From an uncultured Collinsella sp. (GTDB taxonomy: Bacteria; Actinomycetota; Coriobacteriia; Coriobacteriales; Coriobacteriaceae): a DNA stretch of 64,000 nt. The first letter of the stretch is position 1. The number at the start of each line of letters is the position of its first letter. Position numbers and translations under genes: made by a program. Below, piece by piece: positions 40,360 to 48,580 of the stretch. Below the pieces are notes generated by a model. That model was not told the DNA's origin, did not search any database, and saw only the letters and a list, made by a program, of their open reading frames with translations. The stretch covers positions 1 to 64,000 of the forward strand of contig CAUCKA010000010.1 of the NCBI GenBank assembly GCA_958443265.1, given 5' to 3'.

Positions 40360-41307
40360 ATGGGTATGCACACGACAAAGGTTGTAGTGGGCGAGGGCAA
40401 GTTTGCGCTCGAGGCCCAGTTGACGGTGACGCCGCGAGGCATGGCGGTGTACGCCTGCTCGCCGGAGTTTGCGCACCTGGGTGCCACGGCGCAGGCCATT
40501 CCTCGCCCCGAGCCCGGCCGTACGGCGACGGTGAGCATCCTGGCCGTTCCGTGCCATCGAGACGAAATTCCGGCGCACGATATTGCGGCGGCGCTGGCCA
40601 CGCGCTTTGGCGTGCCGGTAGTTGCAAGCACGGGTTTTCATGTGGAGAACGCGATCGCGGACGACTTGCGGCGCATGCTCGATACCACCAAGGAACTCAT
40701 CGCCGCGCTCGAGGAGGCCGCAGCCCGCATTCTGCGCGCCGGCTGGGATGAGGGCGGCGCAGGCGCCGAGGTCGTGGCGGTCGATGCCGCGACCGGCGAG
40801 GCGCTTGGCCCCGTCGACCGCATCGAGGCCCATACCGGCGAGGGAATCCTGCATCAGGCATTTCTGACGCTTCTGGTCGAGGGCCAGGGCGAAGACGCGC
40901 GCCTGCTGCTCTGTCGTCGCAGTCCGCTCAAACGCCTGTGGGGCGGGGTGCTGGCCGATGGCTGTGCCGGCCATCCGCTCCCCGGGGAAGACGTCGCGGC
41001 CGCCACGGCACGTCGCATCAACGAAGAGCTTGGCATCACGCGCGAGCCCGATCAGCTCAAGCACCTCGGACACGTGGTGTACCGCGAGGACCACGGCGAC
41101 GGCCGCTGCGAGTGCGAATGGTGCGAGGTGTTCGTAGCCCATGTTGAGCCGGGCGAGCTGCATATCAACCAAGAGGAGATCTCGGAGGTGCGCCCGGTCG
41201 CCCCGCCCGAGCTCGACGGCTACCTGCGGGGTCGCCCCGAGCAGCTGGCCCCCTGGCTCCGCGAGGCCCTCAGCGACCCATCCATCCGTACGGATCTCGC
41301 TATGTGA
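40360..41307 (+). CDS. Fusion: LpdD-like prenyl-flavin chaperone domain + isopentenyl-diphosphate isomerase
   Basis: A 315-aa two-domain protein. Residues about 4-120 match, from memory, the LpdD-like domain found with UbiD decarboxylases: FAHLGATAQAIPRPEPG, CHRDEIPAHDIAAALA, GVPVVASTGFHVENA. Residues about 150-300 are a type I IPP isomerase (Nudix fold): LHQAFLTLLV, then DGCAGHP with catalytic Cys202, RRINEELG and CECEWCEVF with the Glu pair. IDI interconverts IPP and DMAPP, the prenyl source of the UbiX reaction. The ATG at 40360 follows AGGAG; longer readings have no ribosome site. Its stop codon lies within a dispersed repeat. Domain 2 is sure; domain 1 is likely. Confidence 0.82.
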   Translation: MGMHTTKVVVGEGKFALEAQLTVTPRGMAVYACSPEFAHLGATAQAIPRPEPGRTATVSILAVPCHRDEIPAHDIAAALATRFGVPVVASTGFHVENAIADDLRRMLDTTKELIAALEEAAARILRAGWDEGGAGAEVVAVDAATGEALGPVDRIEAHTGEGILHQAFLTLLVEGQGEDARLLLCRRSPLKRLWGGVLADGCAGHPLPGEDVAAATARRINEELGITREPDQLKHLGHVVYREDHGDGRCECEWCEVFVAHVEPGELHINQEEISEVRPVAPPELDGYLRGRPEQLAPWLREALSDPSIRTDLAM

Positions 41308-41334
41308 AACAAAAGACAGTCCCTTTGCCACATC
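41301..41334. repeat. GTGACAAAGGGAC-type repeat, copy 4, supplying a stop codon
   Basis: TATGTGAAACAAAAGACAGT then CCCTTTGCCACATC. It is degenerate in the left arm. The ATGTGA at its edge provides the last Met codon and TGA stop of the fusion gene. Confidence 0.55.
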
Positions 41335-41405
41335 CAAACCGTCACAACATTTGATGAAAATCTCGAAAACGAGGAAAAGCGTCGAATGTTGTGACGCTTT
41401 TTGTC
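41334..41405 (+). repeat. CGTCACAACATT terminator-like element, copy 1
   Basis: The outer arms start CGTCACAACATTTGA and end TCGAATGTTGTGACG, with an inner CTCG-AAAA-CGAG hairpin, then CTTTTT. It is almost identical to 46257-46330. It can terminate the fusion gene and separates it from the anion transporter gene. Confidence 0.75.
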
Positions 41406-41551
41406 CAGAGGATCGCTTCTCATCCAAAAATCCCGCTTGACTGTATTGCCACAACACAGCGCAACGTAAGGGGTGTCCGATAACGGGCGCCCCTTTTTAA
41501 GTGGCAACGTGGCCGCGAATCCGGAGCGCCCCCAACAAGAAAGGTGGGGAG

Positions 41552-43009
41552 ATGGAAGCGGAAAAGAAGGCGTTTAAGATCACCAAGCGCGAAATTGGCT
41601 TTGTGCTGGGTATCGTTGTCTTTTTGCTGGTGAAGTTTCTTCCTTTGGCGGAGCTGAGCTCGACGGTCGAGCTTACGGTCGGCGGTCAGACCTGTCTGGC
41701 GTTGACGCTCGCCACGGTGGTGTTCTGGGCGTGTGGCGTGGCACAGCCGGGCTTTGTGGGCCTGCTCTATTGCGCGCTGCTCGTTCTGTTCAAGGTGTGC
41801 GTGGACGACACGGGCGCCGCGAGCATCTCGGCGACGGTCGCCTCCACGTTTAGCTCGTGGACCAAGGCCACCATGTGGCTCGTCATCGGCGCCTACCTCA
41901 TCGCCAGCGCGGTCAAGGAGTCGGGCCTGGGCGAGCGCATCGCCTATGCGTTTATGCTCAAGTTCGTGCGCGATGCCAAGTCGCTCATCATCTCGATCTT
42001 CGCGCTCACCTTTGTGCTGTCGCTGCTGATCCCGCATCCGTTCCCCCGCGCCTTCCTCATCCTCGCCGTCGTCTCGGTCATCGCCGAGTCCGCCGGCTAC
42101 GGTGACGACGACCGCGGCAAGCTCGGCTTCCTCGTGTTTGCCGCAGCCGCGCCGGGCTCCATGTTCTTCCTGACGGGCGATTCCACGCTCAACCCGCTCG
42201 TTGCGCAGTACAGCGCCGAGGCCGGCGGCATGAGCCCGTCGTTTGTCGACTGGTTCCTGTACATGAGTGTGCCCATGCTGGTCGCGCTGCTGTGCACCCT
42301 GTTCCTGGGCCTCTTCCTCTTTAAGCCCAGCAAGGAACTCGTCTACGATCGCGAGCAGATCGTGGCCAAGCAGGCCGCGCTCGGCAAGCTCTCCGTCAAG
42401 GAGATCCGCACCATCGTGTGGCTTGTCATCGCCATCGCGCTGTGGCTCACCGTCTCGGGCGATTACATCGGCTGGGTTACCCTGGCCATCGGCGTCTGCC
42501 TCGCCATGCCCATCATCGGCGAGGTCCTCACCCCTGCCAGCTGGAACGCTGTCGACATCAAGTCCCTCATGTTCCTGACGGCCGCCATGGCCGTAGGCTC
42601 TGTGGGCGGTGCCACCGGCATGAACGCCTGGATCGCCGACGTCGTACTCCCCAGCTCCGTGCCCGAGAACATCTTCCTGTTCGCCCTGCTTGTCGCCGCG
42701 CTCTCCATGATCATCCACATGTTCATGGGTTCGGTCATGGCCGTGCTCGGCGTGTGCGTGCCGGCGTTCATAAGCTTCGCGGCCGGCTCCAGCGTAAGCC
42801 CGCTCGCCGTGGCGCTCATCGTCTTCACGTCCATCAACATCCACTACATCCTGCCGTTCCATAACCTGCCGATCCTTATCGGCGAGGGCAAGGACGCCGG
42901 CGGCTACACCTCCAAAGAAGCCATGCGCATGGGCATTCCCCTCACCGCGGTCGTCTTTATCGTCGTGCTGGTCGAGGCCGCCTGGTTCCATCTCTTTGGC
43001 CTGATGTAA
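41552..43009 (+). CDS. DASS/SLC13-family anion transporter
   Basis: A 485-aa polytopic membrane protein of the divalent anion:sodium symporter type. It has two hydrophobic halves; markers are TGDSTLNPLVAQY near residue 225 and FTSINIHYILPFHNLPIL near residue 438, the two half-site loops of this fold. The ATG at 41552 follows GGTGGGGAG; a start 17 codons earlier is unlikely. Directly upstream of UbiD and UbiX, it probably imports an aromatic or unsaturated carboxylate that UbiD decarboxylates, a role inferred from context only. Confidence 0.85.
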   Translation: MEAEKKAFKITKREIGFVLGIVVFLLVKFLPLAELSSTVELTVGGQTCLALTLATVVFWACGVAQPGFVGLLYCALLVLFKVCVDDTGAASISATVASTFSSWTKATMWLVIGAYLIASAVKESGLGERIAYAFMLKFVRDAKSLIISIFALTFVLSLLIPHPFPRAFLILAVVSVIAESAGYGDDDRGKLGFLVFAAAAPGSMFFLTGDSTLNPLVAQYSAEAGGMSPSFVDWFLYMSVPMLVALLCTLFLGLFLFKPSKELVYDREQIVAKQAALGKLSVKEIRTIVWLVIAIALWLTVSGDYIGWVTLAIGVCLAMPIIGEVLTPASWNAVDIKSLMFLTAAMAVGSVGGATGMNAWIADVVLPSSVPENIFLFALLVAALSMIIHMFMGSVMAVLGVCVPAFISFAAGSSVSPLAVALIVFTSINIHYILPFHNLPILIGEGKDAGGYTSKEAMRMGIPLTAVVFIVVLVEAAWFHLFGLM

Positions 43010-43015
43010 GCGGCC

Positions 43016-43129
43016 GAGCGCTTGGGCTGCAAACAGCCGAGTGCTTGAACCGCGAGTTGCCAAGCGCTCCATCTATAAGCGCTGCGGCCCCACTACGTTA
43101 CCCAGCCCGGCGGCACTCCCGTCGCCGGG
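43016..43129 (+). other. Stem-loops between the anion transporter and UbiD genes
   Basis: GAGCGCTTGG (43016-43025) pairs with CCAAGCGCTC (43060-43069), enclosing a GCTG-CAAA-CAGC hairpin (43026-43037). A second stem, CCCGGCG / CGCCGGG (43106-43112 and 43123-43129), lies just before the UbiD ribosome site. No T-run is present, so these are more likely stability or translation elements than terminators. Confidence 0.45.
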
Positions 43130-43152
43130 CACTCTCCCGAAAGGAGCACGCT

Positions 43153-44640
43153 ATGTCCACTACCGATGCTTCCCAGATCCACGACCTGCGCTCCGCACTC
43201 GACTTTTTGCGCGAGATGCCGGGCCAGCTGCTCGAGACCGACACCCAGGTCGACCCGGACGCCGAGGTCTCGGGCGTCTATCGCCACGTCGGTGCCGGTG
43301 GCACCGTTATGCGTCCGACCAAAGAGGGCCCGGCGATGGTCTTCAACAACGTCAAGGGCTTTGACGATGCCAAGGTCTGCATCGGTATGCTTGCCAGCCG
43401 CAAGCGCGTTGCCGCCCTGCTCGACCTGGACGAGGAGCACCTGGGTCTCGAGATCGGCAAGCGCTTCGAGAACCTGATCGCGCCCAAGCAGATCGCCGGG
43501 GGCGCGCACGTCGACTGCCAGGAGGTTGTGTACAAGGCGACCGACGAGGGCTTTGACCTGCGCAAGATCGTTCCCGCTCCCACCAACACGCCCGTCGACG
43601 GCGGTCCCTACATCACCATGGGCCTCGCCTACGGCACGAGCCCCGACGGCTCCCAGTCCGACGTGACCATCCACCGCTTCTCCTGTGTCGACAAGGATAA
43701 GCTCGCCATGTGGATCACCCCTGGCAGCCGTCACCTGGGCGCGTTCTTTGACGAGTACTGCCAGCGCGGCGAGGACATGCCCATCTCCATCTCCATCGGC
43801 CTGGACCCCGCCGTGTACATGTGCTGCGGCTTTGAGGCTCCTACCACGCCGCTCGGCTTCAACGAGCTGCAGATCGCCGGCGCCCTGCGCGGCCATGCCG
43901 TCGAGCTCGCCGACTGCGTTACCGTTCCGCAGAAGTGCATTGCCAATGCCGAGTACGTGCTCGAGGGCTACCTCATGCACGACGAGACCATCAACGTGGA
44001 CGTCAACGGCCACGGCTACGCCATGCCCGAGTTCCCCGGCTACACCGGTGGCGCCAAGGTCTGCCCGGTGATCAAGATCACCGCCGTCACCACACGCGTC
44101 AATCCCATCATGGAGAGCTGCATCGGCCCTTCGCACGAGCACGTGTCCATGGCGGGCATCCCCACCGAGGCTTCCATCTACAAGATGGTCGAGACCGCTA
44201 TCCCGGGCCGCCTGCTCAACGTTCACGCCGCCCCCTGCGGCGGCGGCAAGTTCGTTGCCATCATGCAGTTCAAGAAGTCGAGCAAAAATGACGAGGGCCG
44301 TCAGCGCAACGCCGCCATGCTCGCCTTCTCGGCATTCTCCGAGCTCAAGCATGTGATTCTGGTCGACGAGGATGTCGACATCTTCGACATGAGCGATGTG
44401 ATGTGGGCTATGACCACGCGCTTCCAGGCCGACGTGGACCTCATCACCATCCCCGGTTGCCACTGCCACGTGCTTGACCCGTCCAACGACCCCGCATTCG
44501 ATCCTTCGATCCGCGAGCACGGCATTGCCTGCAAGGCCATCTTCGACTGCACGGTTCCGTTCAACCTCAAGAAGAACTTCATCCGCTCGCAGTTCATGGA
44601 GATCGATACAGATAAGTGGGCAGCAGAGCTCGCTTTCTAG
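43153..44640 (+). CDS. UbiD-family prenylated-FMN-dependent decarboxylase
   Basis: A 495-aa member of the UbiD family, near the 490 aa of gallate or hydroxybenzoate decarboxylases such as LpdC. It has VYRHVGAGGTVMRP at the N-terminal domain, the prFMN-binding region with TIHRFSCVDKDKLAMWI, GFNELQIAGALRG, and the catalytic acidic block AEYVLEGYL (Glu pair near residue 275). It needs prFMN, manganese and potassium. The ATG at 43153 follows AAGGAG. UbiX is encoded 33 bases downstream. It acts on an aromatic or alpha,beta-unsaturated acid; the exact one cannot be read. Confidence 0.93.
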   Translation: MSTTDASQIHDLRSALDFLREMPGQLLETDTQVDPDAEVSGVYRHVGAGGTVMRPTKEGPAMVFNNVKGFDDAKVCIGMLASRKRVAALLDLDEEHLGLEIGKRFENLIAPKQIAGGAHVDCQEVVYKATDEGFDLRKIVPAPTNTPVDGGPYITMGLAYGTSPDGSQSDVTIHRFSCVDKDKLAMWITPGSRHLGAFFDEYCQRGEDMPISISIGLDPAVYMCCGFEAPTTPLGFNELQIAGALRGHAVELADCVTVPQKCIANAEYVLEGYLMHDETINVDVNGHGYAMPEFPGYTGGAKVCPVIKITAVTTRVNPIMESCIGPSHEHVSMAGIPTEASIYKMVETAIPGRLLNVHAAPCGGGKFVAIMQFKKSSKNDEGRQRNAAMLAFSAFSELKHVILVDEDVDIFDMSDVMWAMTTRFQADVDLITIPGCHCHVLDPSNDPAFDPSIREHGIACKAIFDCTVPFNLKKNFIRSQFMEIDTDKWAAELAF

Positions 44641-44673
44641 TACGTAGCCCTACCAAGTAGTCAAGGAGTTGCC

Positions 44674-45252
44674 ATGCCTGAGCCTTCTGTCCGTCCCCGT
44701 CGCATTGTCGTTGGCGTATCTGGTGCCAGCGGCGCCGCGTTGGGTCTTGAATGCCTTAAATGCTTGCGCCAGGCCGGCGCCGAATCGGCGCTTGTCGTCA
44801 CGCGCGGGGGAGAGATCACCATCGAGCAGGAGCTCGGCATGACGCTCGACGAGTTTGCCACGCATGCCGATGTGGTCTACGACAACAAGAACATCGGCGC
44901 CGCCATTGCAAGCGGCACCTATCCGGTCGATGGCATGATCGTGGCGCCCTGCTCCATGAAGACGCTTGCCGGCATCGCGAGTGGTTACAGCGAAAACCTG
45001 TTGCTGCGTGCGGCTGACGTGCAGATGAAAGAGCAACGCCGCCTGGTACTCATGGTGCGCGAGACGCCCTTCAGTGCGATCCATGTCGATAACATGGCGC
45101 GCTTGGCGCGCGTACCGGGCGTCATGCTCATGCCGCCCATGCTCACGTTTTACAACGGCCCCGCCACGCTCGACGATGCGGTGCATCACATCGCCGCCAA
45201 GGCGCTCGAGGCCGTCGGCGTGTCATGTGCAAACTATAAGCGCTGGTCATAG
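44674..45252 (+). CDS. ubiX: UbiX-family flavin prenyltransferase
   Basis: A 192-aa flavoprotein of the UbiX/Pad1 family. FMN-binding start RRIVVGVSGASGAALG (residues 9-24), PCSMKTLAGIASGYSENLL near residue 90 and RRLVLMVRETPFSAIH near residue 117 are the family blocks, the last with the conserved Arg-Glu. It joins a dimethylallyl group to FMN to make the prenylated FMN cofactor used by the UbiD enzyme encoded upstream. A terminator follows, so the transporter-UbiD-UbiX genes form one unit. Confidence 0.95.
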   Translation: MPEPSVRPRRIVVGVSGASGAALGLECLKCLRQAGAESALVVTRGGEITIEQELGMTLDEFATHADVVYDNKNIGAAIASGTYPVDGMIVAPCSMKTLAGIASGYSENLLLRAADVQMKEQRRLVLMVRETPFSAIHVDNMARLARVPGVMLMPPMLTFYNGPATLDDAVHHIAAKALEAVGVSCANYKRWS

Positions 45253-45284
45253 GCGCATTTAGGGTAGGATACGAGTAGTGTTTG

Positions 45285-45315
45285 AGCCCGCTGCCCCTGT
45301 GGGCGGCGGGCTTTT
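45285..45315 (+). terminator. Rho-independent terminator after ubiX
   Basis: AGCCCGCTGCCC (45285-45296), CTGT loop, GGGCGGCGGGCT (45301-45312) with one wobble pair, then TTT. Confidence 0.75.
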
Positions 45316-45343
45316 CGCGTCAAAGGATGCGTCGGGAGGACCT

Positions 45344-46213
45344 ATGCAGACGGGTATGTATGCGATTAGCGAGATGGCGAGCTCGTTTAACGTTTCGCGC
45401 CAAACGCTCATCTACTACGACAAGATCGGCCTGTTTAAGCCCGCCGTGGTCAACGAGAAGGGCTACCGCTTCTATTCGCCCACGCAGATCCCGCTTATGC
45501 GCCTGATTTGCATGTTGCGCGACTTGGGACTGGAGCTCGACGAGATTGACCGCCTGACCTCGACGTTCGACATTGGCGAGATGACCGATCACCTGCGCTC
45601 GCGGGTCCAGGCGCTCGATGGGCAGATTGCCGGGCTCAAAGCCGAGCATGCGAGCGTGCAGGAGCGCCTGAGCTTTTACGACGAGGCGGTCTATTGGCGC
45701 GAGCGCGAGGGCAAACCGGAGCTCAAGCAGTTTGAGCGCCGCTACGTGGTCTTTGAGGAGTTTCCGGGCGAAATCGAGCGCGGCCGCTCGATGCTGCACC
45801 CCACGCTCATGCGGGCGATTCTGCGCATGCGTGCGCTGACGGGCACGCGTCCCATGCGTGGTTGGGGCGCCATGCTGCGTCGCGAGGCGCTGCATTCCGA
45901 CGACCCCATTGCCGGCGCCGGCTCCTTTGCCGTGCTGCCGCGCGGTGCCGAGGAACTGCTGCCGAGCGACGCTGCCGAGCTGGCAGAGATCGGCATAGAA
46001 GTGCTGCCCGAGGGCACATACCTGTGCATGAGCCGCTGGGGCATGCCGTACGAACCCGAGGGCATCCGCGCCGTCGTGGCCTGCATGGACAAGCACGCGC
46101 TCCAGCCCGTCGGCAACGCTTTCGATTTTTGCTACCTCGATACCACGAGCTATGACGAGTCCCACCAAGAGGACTTCTGCTGCATCCAAATCCCCGTCGC
46201 CCTCCAGATGTGA
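45344..46213 (+). CDS. MerR-family regulator with effector-binding C-terminus
   Basis: A 289-aa MerR-type protein. The HTH (about residues 5-75) has MYAISEMASSFNVSRQTLIY and GLFKPAVVNEKGYRFYSP; a helical dimer arm with FYDEAVYWRERE follows; residues about 130-285 resemble the GyrI/BmrR-like ligand domain. The ATG at 45344 follows GGGAGG; the frame opens 22 codons earlier inside the ubiX terminator. Same direction as UbiD-UbiX and the last gene of the repeat-flanked block, so it may sense the substrate of the decarboxylase. The final ATG-TGA lies in a dispersed repeat. Confidence 0.85.
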   Translation: MQTGMYAISEMASSFNVSRQTLIYYDKIGLFKPAVVNEKGYRFYSPTQIPLMRLICMLRDLGLELDEIDRLTSTFDIGEMTDHLRSRVQALDGQIAGLKAEHASVQERLSFYDEAVYWREREGKPELKQFERRYVVFEEFPGEIERGRSMLHPTLMRAILRMRALTGTRPMRGWGAMLRREALHSDDPIAGAGSFAVLPRGAEELLPSDAAELAEIGIEVLPEGTYLCMSRWGMPYEPEGIRAVVACMDKHALQPVGNAFDFCYLDTTSYDESHQEDFCCIQIPVALQM

Positions 46214-46238
46214 CAAGGGGACTGCTCCTTCGTCGCAT
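46208..46238. repeat. GTGACAAAGGGAC-type repeat, copy 5, supplying a stop codon
   Basis: ATGTGACAAGGGGACTGC then TCCTTCGTCGCAT, an imperfect palindrome. Its first six bases are the last Met codon and TGA of the MerR gene, as in the copy at 41301. Confidence 0.6.
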
Positions 46239-46256
46239 TCGTGGTGTGGCTGCTGC

Positions 46257-46330
46257 CCAAACCGTCACAACATTCGATGAAAATCTCGAAAACGAGGAAA
46301 AGCGTCGAATGTTGTGACGCTTTTCCTGTC
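46257..46330 (+). repeat. CGTCACAACATT terminator-like element, copy 2
   Basis: CGTCACAACATTCGA (46263-46277) and TCGAATGTTGTGACG (46305-46319) form a perfect 15-bp outer stem; CTCG-AAAA-CGAG (46285-46296) is the inner hairpin; CTTTTCC follows. Nearly identical to 41334-41405 and in the same orientation. Confidence 0.8.
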
Positions 46331-46409
46331 TGTGCCGGCGAGCTCCAGCGCCGTCTGGGGGTATAAGGCTAGCAAGTGTTTTATTTGCGAGGCCTAAGGG
46401 GCGCCCCGT

Positions 46410-47279
46410 ATGGATATCGATAACTTTGAATGGTGGTATAGCGAGGGCGAGGCTCCGGACGAGGAGTGGGACGAGCCCGCGCCGCGTGACGTGTCGAGCG
46501 ACGAGGACGAGGCCGGCAACGATGCTGCTGTCGAGCCTGACGCCGCCTCCGATGCCGCCGAGCCTCTGACCTTTGAGCGGGCTTGGGCCCAGGCTGAGGC
46601 CGACGAGGCAAAGGCCGATGCCACGGCCACACTCGGTGAGCCGGCGGACATGTCCATCTCGCCGGCCAAGATCCCGCAGCCGCGCCATAACATCGACCCC
46701 GGCAGTACGGCATCCTTCAGCATTCTCGACGTGCCCTCGCAGGGTGCCCAAGCACCCGCGCCCACACGTCGCCCCGACCTGGCTCGCGAGGAGGACGCGG
46801 GCCGTCGCTCTCCGCTCGGCCCCATCCTCATCGCCTTCATGGCCGGCGTTATCGCATGCTCGGTAATTGGAAACGTCTGGAGCCATGTTGAACAACAACG
46901 AAAAGACGCCGCCAAGGTCGAGATGTCCGTCGAACAATCGCTCAGCCGCACGCGCTCGGTGCATGTATCGGTCGAGGTCAAGGACGGCGCGACGTGGGAC
47001 ACCGCGCGCGGCGACAGCCAGATGCTCGTCCATATCGTGGGTCGCACGCTCAAGGGGCAAGCGATCGACGAGTACCAATACGTCAATTCCGAAGGTGACG
47101 GCATCGAGCTCAAGCCCGGCGACTACGAGCTCACGGTCGATGAGCCGCCCGTCGCCACCGACGGCACGCGTTACCGTGCCTCAAAGCGCATGGTTCCGGT
47201 GAGTTTTAATTCACAGGCGCCCGATACGGTCGATAGCACGCCGCAGGGCGGGTTTGACCTTTACGCTATTGCTCAATAA
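46410..47279 (+). CDS. Acidic-N-terminus single-span membrane protein, unknown function
   Basis: A 289-aa protein I do not recognise. Residues 1-70 are very acidic and Ala-rich (EAPDEEWDEPAPRD, DEDEAGNDAA), about 70-130 are Pro/Ser-rich and probably disordered, about 134-152 form one hydrophobic span (LGPILIAFMAGVIACSVIG), and the remaining 135 residues look like an extracytoplasmic beta-rich domain (SVHVSVEVKDGATW, KPGDYELTVDEPPVATDG). Topology is probably cytoplasmic N-terminus. No close operon partner; the gene is bounded by a repeat terminator upstream and the epimerase-like gene downstream. Confidence 0.75.
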   Translation: MDIDNFEWWYSEGEAPDEEWDEPAPRDVSSDEDEAGNDAAVEPDAASDAAEPLTFERAWAQAEADEAKADATATLGEPADMSISPAKIPQPRHNIDPGSTASFSILDVPSQGAQAPAPTRRPDLAREEDAGRRSPLGPILIAFMAGVIACSVIGNVWSHVEQQRKDAAKVEMSVEQSLSRTRSVHVSVEVKDGATWDTARGDSQMLVHIVGRTLKGQAIDEYQYVNSEGDGIELKPGDYELTVDEPPVATDGTRYRASKRMVPVSFNSQAPDTVDSTPQGGFDLYAIAQ

Positions 47280-47358
47280 CTGCACCTGTCGCTCAACCCC
47301 GCCGCCAAGAGTGGGACAATAGCCCTCGACACCGTTGTTTACTATTGGAGGAAGTAGC

Positions 47359-48252
47359 ATGTCCACCGTCACTACCATCAAGCGCGGCGGCCTCACCGCG
47401 GCCATCGATTCCATGGGCGCCCAGCTCACGAGCCTTGCCCTCAACGGCAACGAGTATCTGTGGCAGGGCGACCCGGCCTTTTGGGGCAAGCATGCGCCTA
47501 TCCTGTTCCCCATCGTGGGATCGCTGCGCAACAACATGGCGACATCTGCGGCCGGCACCTGCGAGATGCCGCGCCATGGACTCGCTCGCATCGTCGAGCA
47601 CAAGTTGGTCGAGGTTTCGGAGGACGGCTCCTCGGTAACGTACGAGATCACTGACACGCCCGAGTCGCTCAAGGCGTTCCCGTTCCACTTTAAGCTCAAC
47701 ATGACCTATGCCCTGACCGGCGACACCACGCTCACGCAGACCTTTGCCGTCACCAACACCGGCGACGTGGCCCTGCCGTTCTCGGTGGGCGGTCATCCTG
47801 CATTCAACGTGCCCGCCCCCGGTGCCGAAGACGAGGCGTTCGAGGATTACGAGCTGGCGTTTACCGAGGCTTGGACCAACGAGGCTCCTATCATCACGCC
47901 CGACGGTCTTATGACGTTTGAGGGTAGCTACAAGGCTCCCGATAACTCGGACGTGCTGCCCATCACGCACCGCAGCTTCGATAACGATGCCATCATGTTC
48001 ACCGATACTCCGGGCTCCACGCTCACACTGCGCGGCCGCAAGTCGGGCCACGGCGTCAAGATCGACTTTGAGGGCTTTAAGTACATCGGCGTGTGGTCTG
48101 CCGCCAACGATGCTCCGTTTGTGGCGCTCGAGCCCTGGACCGGTCATACCACCATGGACACCGAGGACGACGTCTTTGAGCACAAGGTCAACACCATTAC
48201 CTTGGCACCGGGTGAGACGGACGTTCGCAGCTTTAGCGTTACCCTGCTCTAG
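47359..48252 (+). CDS. Aldose 1-epimerase (mutarotase) family protein, LacX-like
   Basis: A 297-aa galactose-mutarotase-fold protein. HAPILFPIVGSLRNN near residue 52, PRHGLAR with the conserved His near residue 75, and GGHPAFN near residue 145 are the LacX/YeaD-type blocks; a late FVALEPWTGH with the catalytic Glu follows near residue 255. It interconverts sugar anomers in the cytoplasm. GGAGGAAG precedes the ATG at 47359. It is monocistronic, with a large structured repeat immediately after the stop. Confidence 0.9.
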   Translation: MSTVTTIKRGGLTAAIDSMGAQLTSLALNGNEYLWQGDPAFWGKHAPILFPIVGSLRNNMATSAAGTCEMPRHGLARIVEHKLVEVSEDGSSVTYEITDTPESLKAFPFHFKLNMTYALTGDTTLTQTFAVTNTGDVALPFSVGGHPAFNVPAPGAEDEAFEDYELAFTEAWTNEAPIITPDGLMTFEGSYKAPDNSDVLPITHRSFDNDAIMFTDTPGSTLTLRGRKSGHGVKIDFEGFKYIGVWSAANDAPFVALEPWTGHTTMDTEDDVFEHKVNTITLAPGETDVRSFSVTLL

Positions 48253-48470
48253 AGGTTCCGCCGTTCTAACGAACGACGGACCGGTCGACGCTGCGCCCTT
48301 AGGTTCCGCCGTTCTGACGAACGGCGGGCCGGTCGACGCTGCGCGCCACCCAGAGCGACAATTTGTCATTCAAAAGGCACGGCATGACCAGAAGGTCTAT
48401 GCCGTGCCTTTTTCATGCCAACTTGTTCGCTCTGGGCGGCGCTCGCTGGCATTGCCAAAACATCGACGTT
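48253..48470. repeat. Multi-stem structured element, copy 1 (with doubled first stem)
   Basis: Two tandem stem-1 hairpins (GGTTCCGCCGTTC / GAACGRCGGRCC types at 48254-48282 and 48302-48330), each followed by GGTCGACGCTGCG; an outer stem CCCAGAGCGACAA (48349-48361) with TTGTTCGCTCTGGG (48423-48436); and an inner stem AAAAGGCACGGCAT-GACC, AGAA loop, GGTC-T-ATGCCGTGCCTTTT (48372-48412) that ends in a T-run and can terminate transcription. Compared with the copy at 54331 the inner stem shows a C-G to A-T paired change. The remaining 48471-48580 holds a half-copy of the GGGGACGTTC repeat arm (48468-48481) and the start region of the next gene. Confidence 0.8.
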
Positions 48471-48580
48471 CCCAATGACTATCGCGTGTCTATTAATTTT
48501 TCGAGCTTGTGCTGCGCTGCTGGTCGCTGGCGTATATCCTGTTAAGTCGTCAGCATACGATTCAACAGGGAAGGCAGATT

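Noticed and set aside
41420..43072. A 550-codon open frame on the minus strand
   Set aside because: Antisense to the DASS transporter gene, which has a good ribosome site and membrane pattern.
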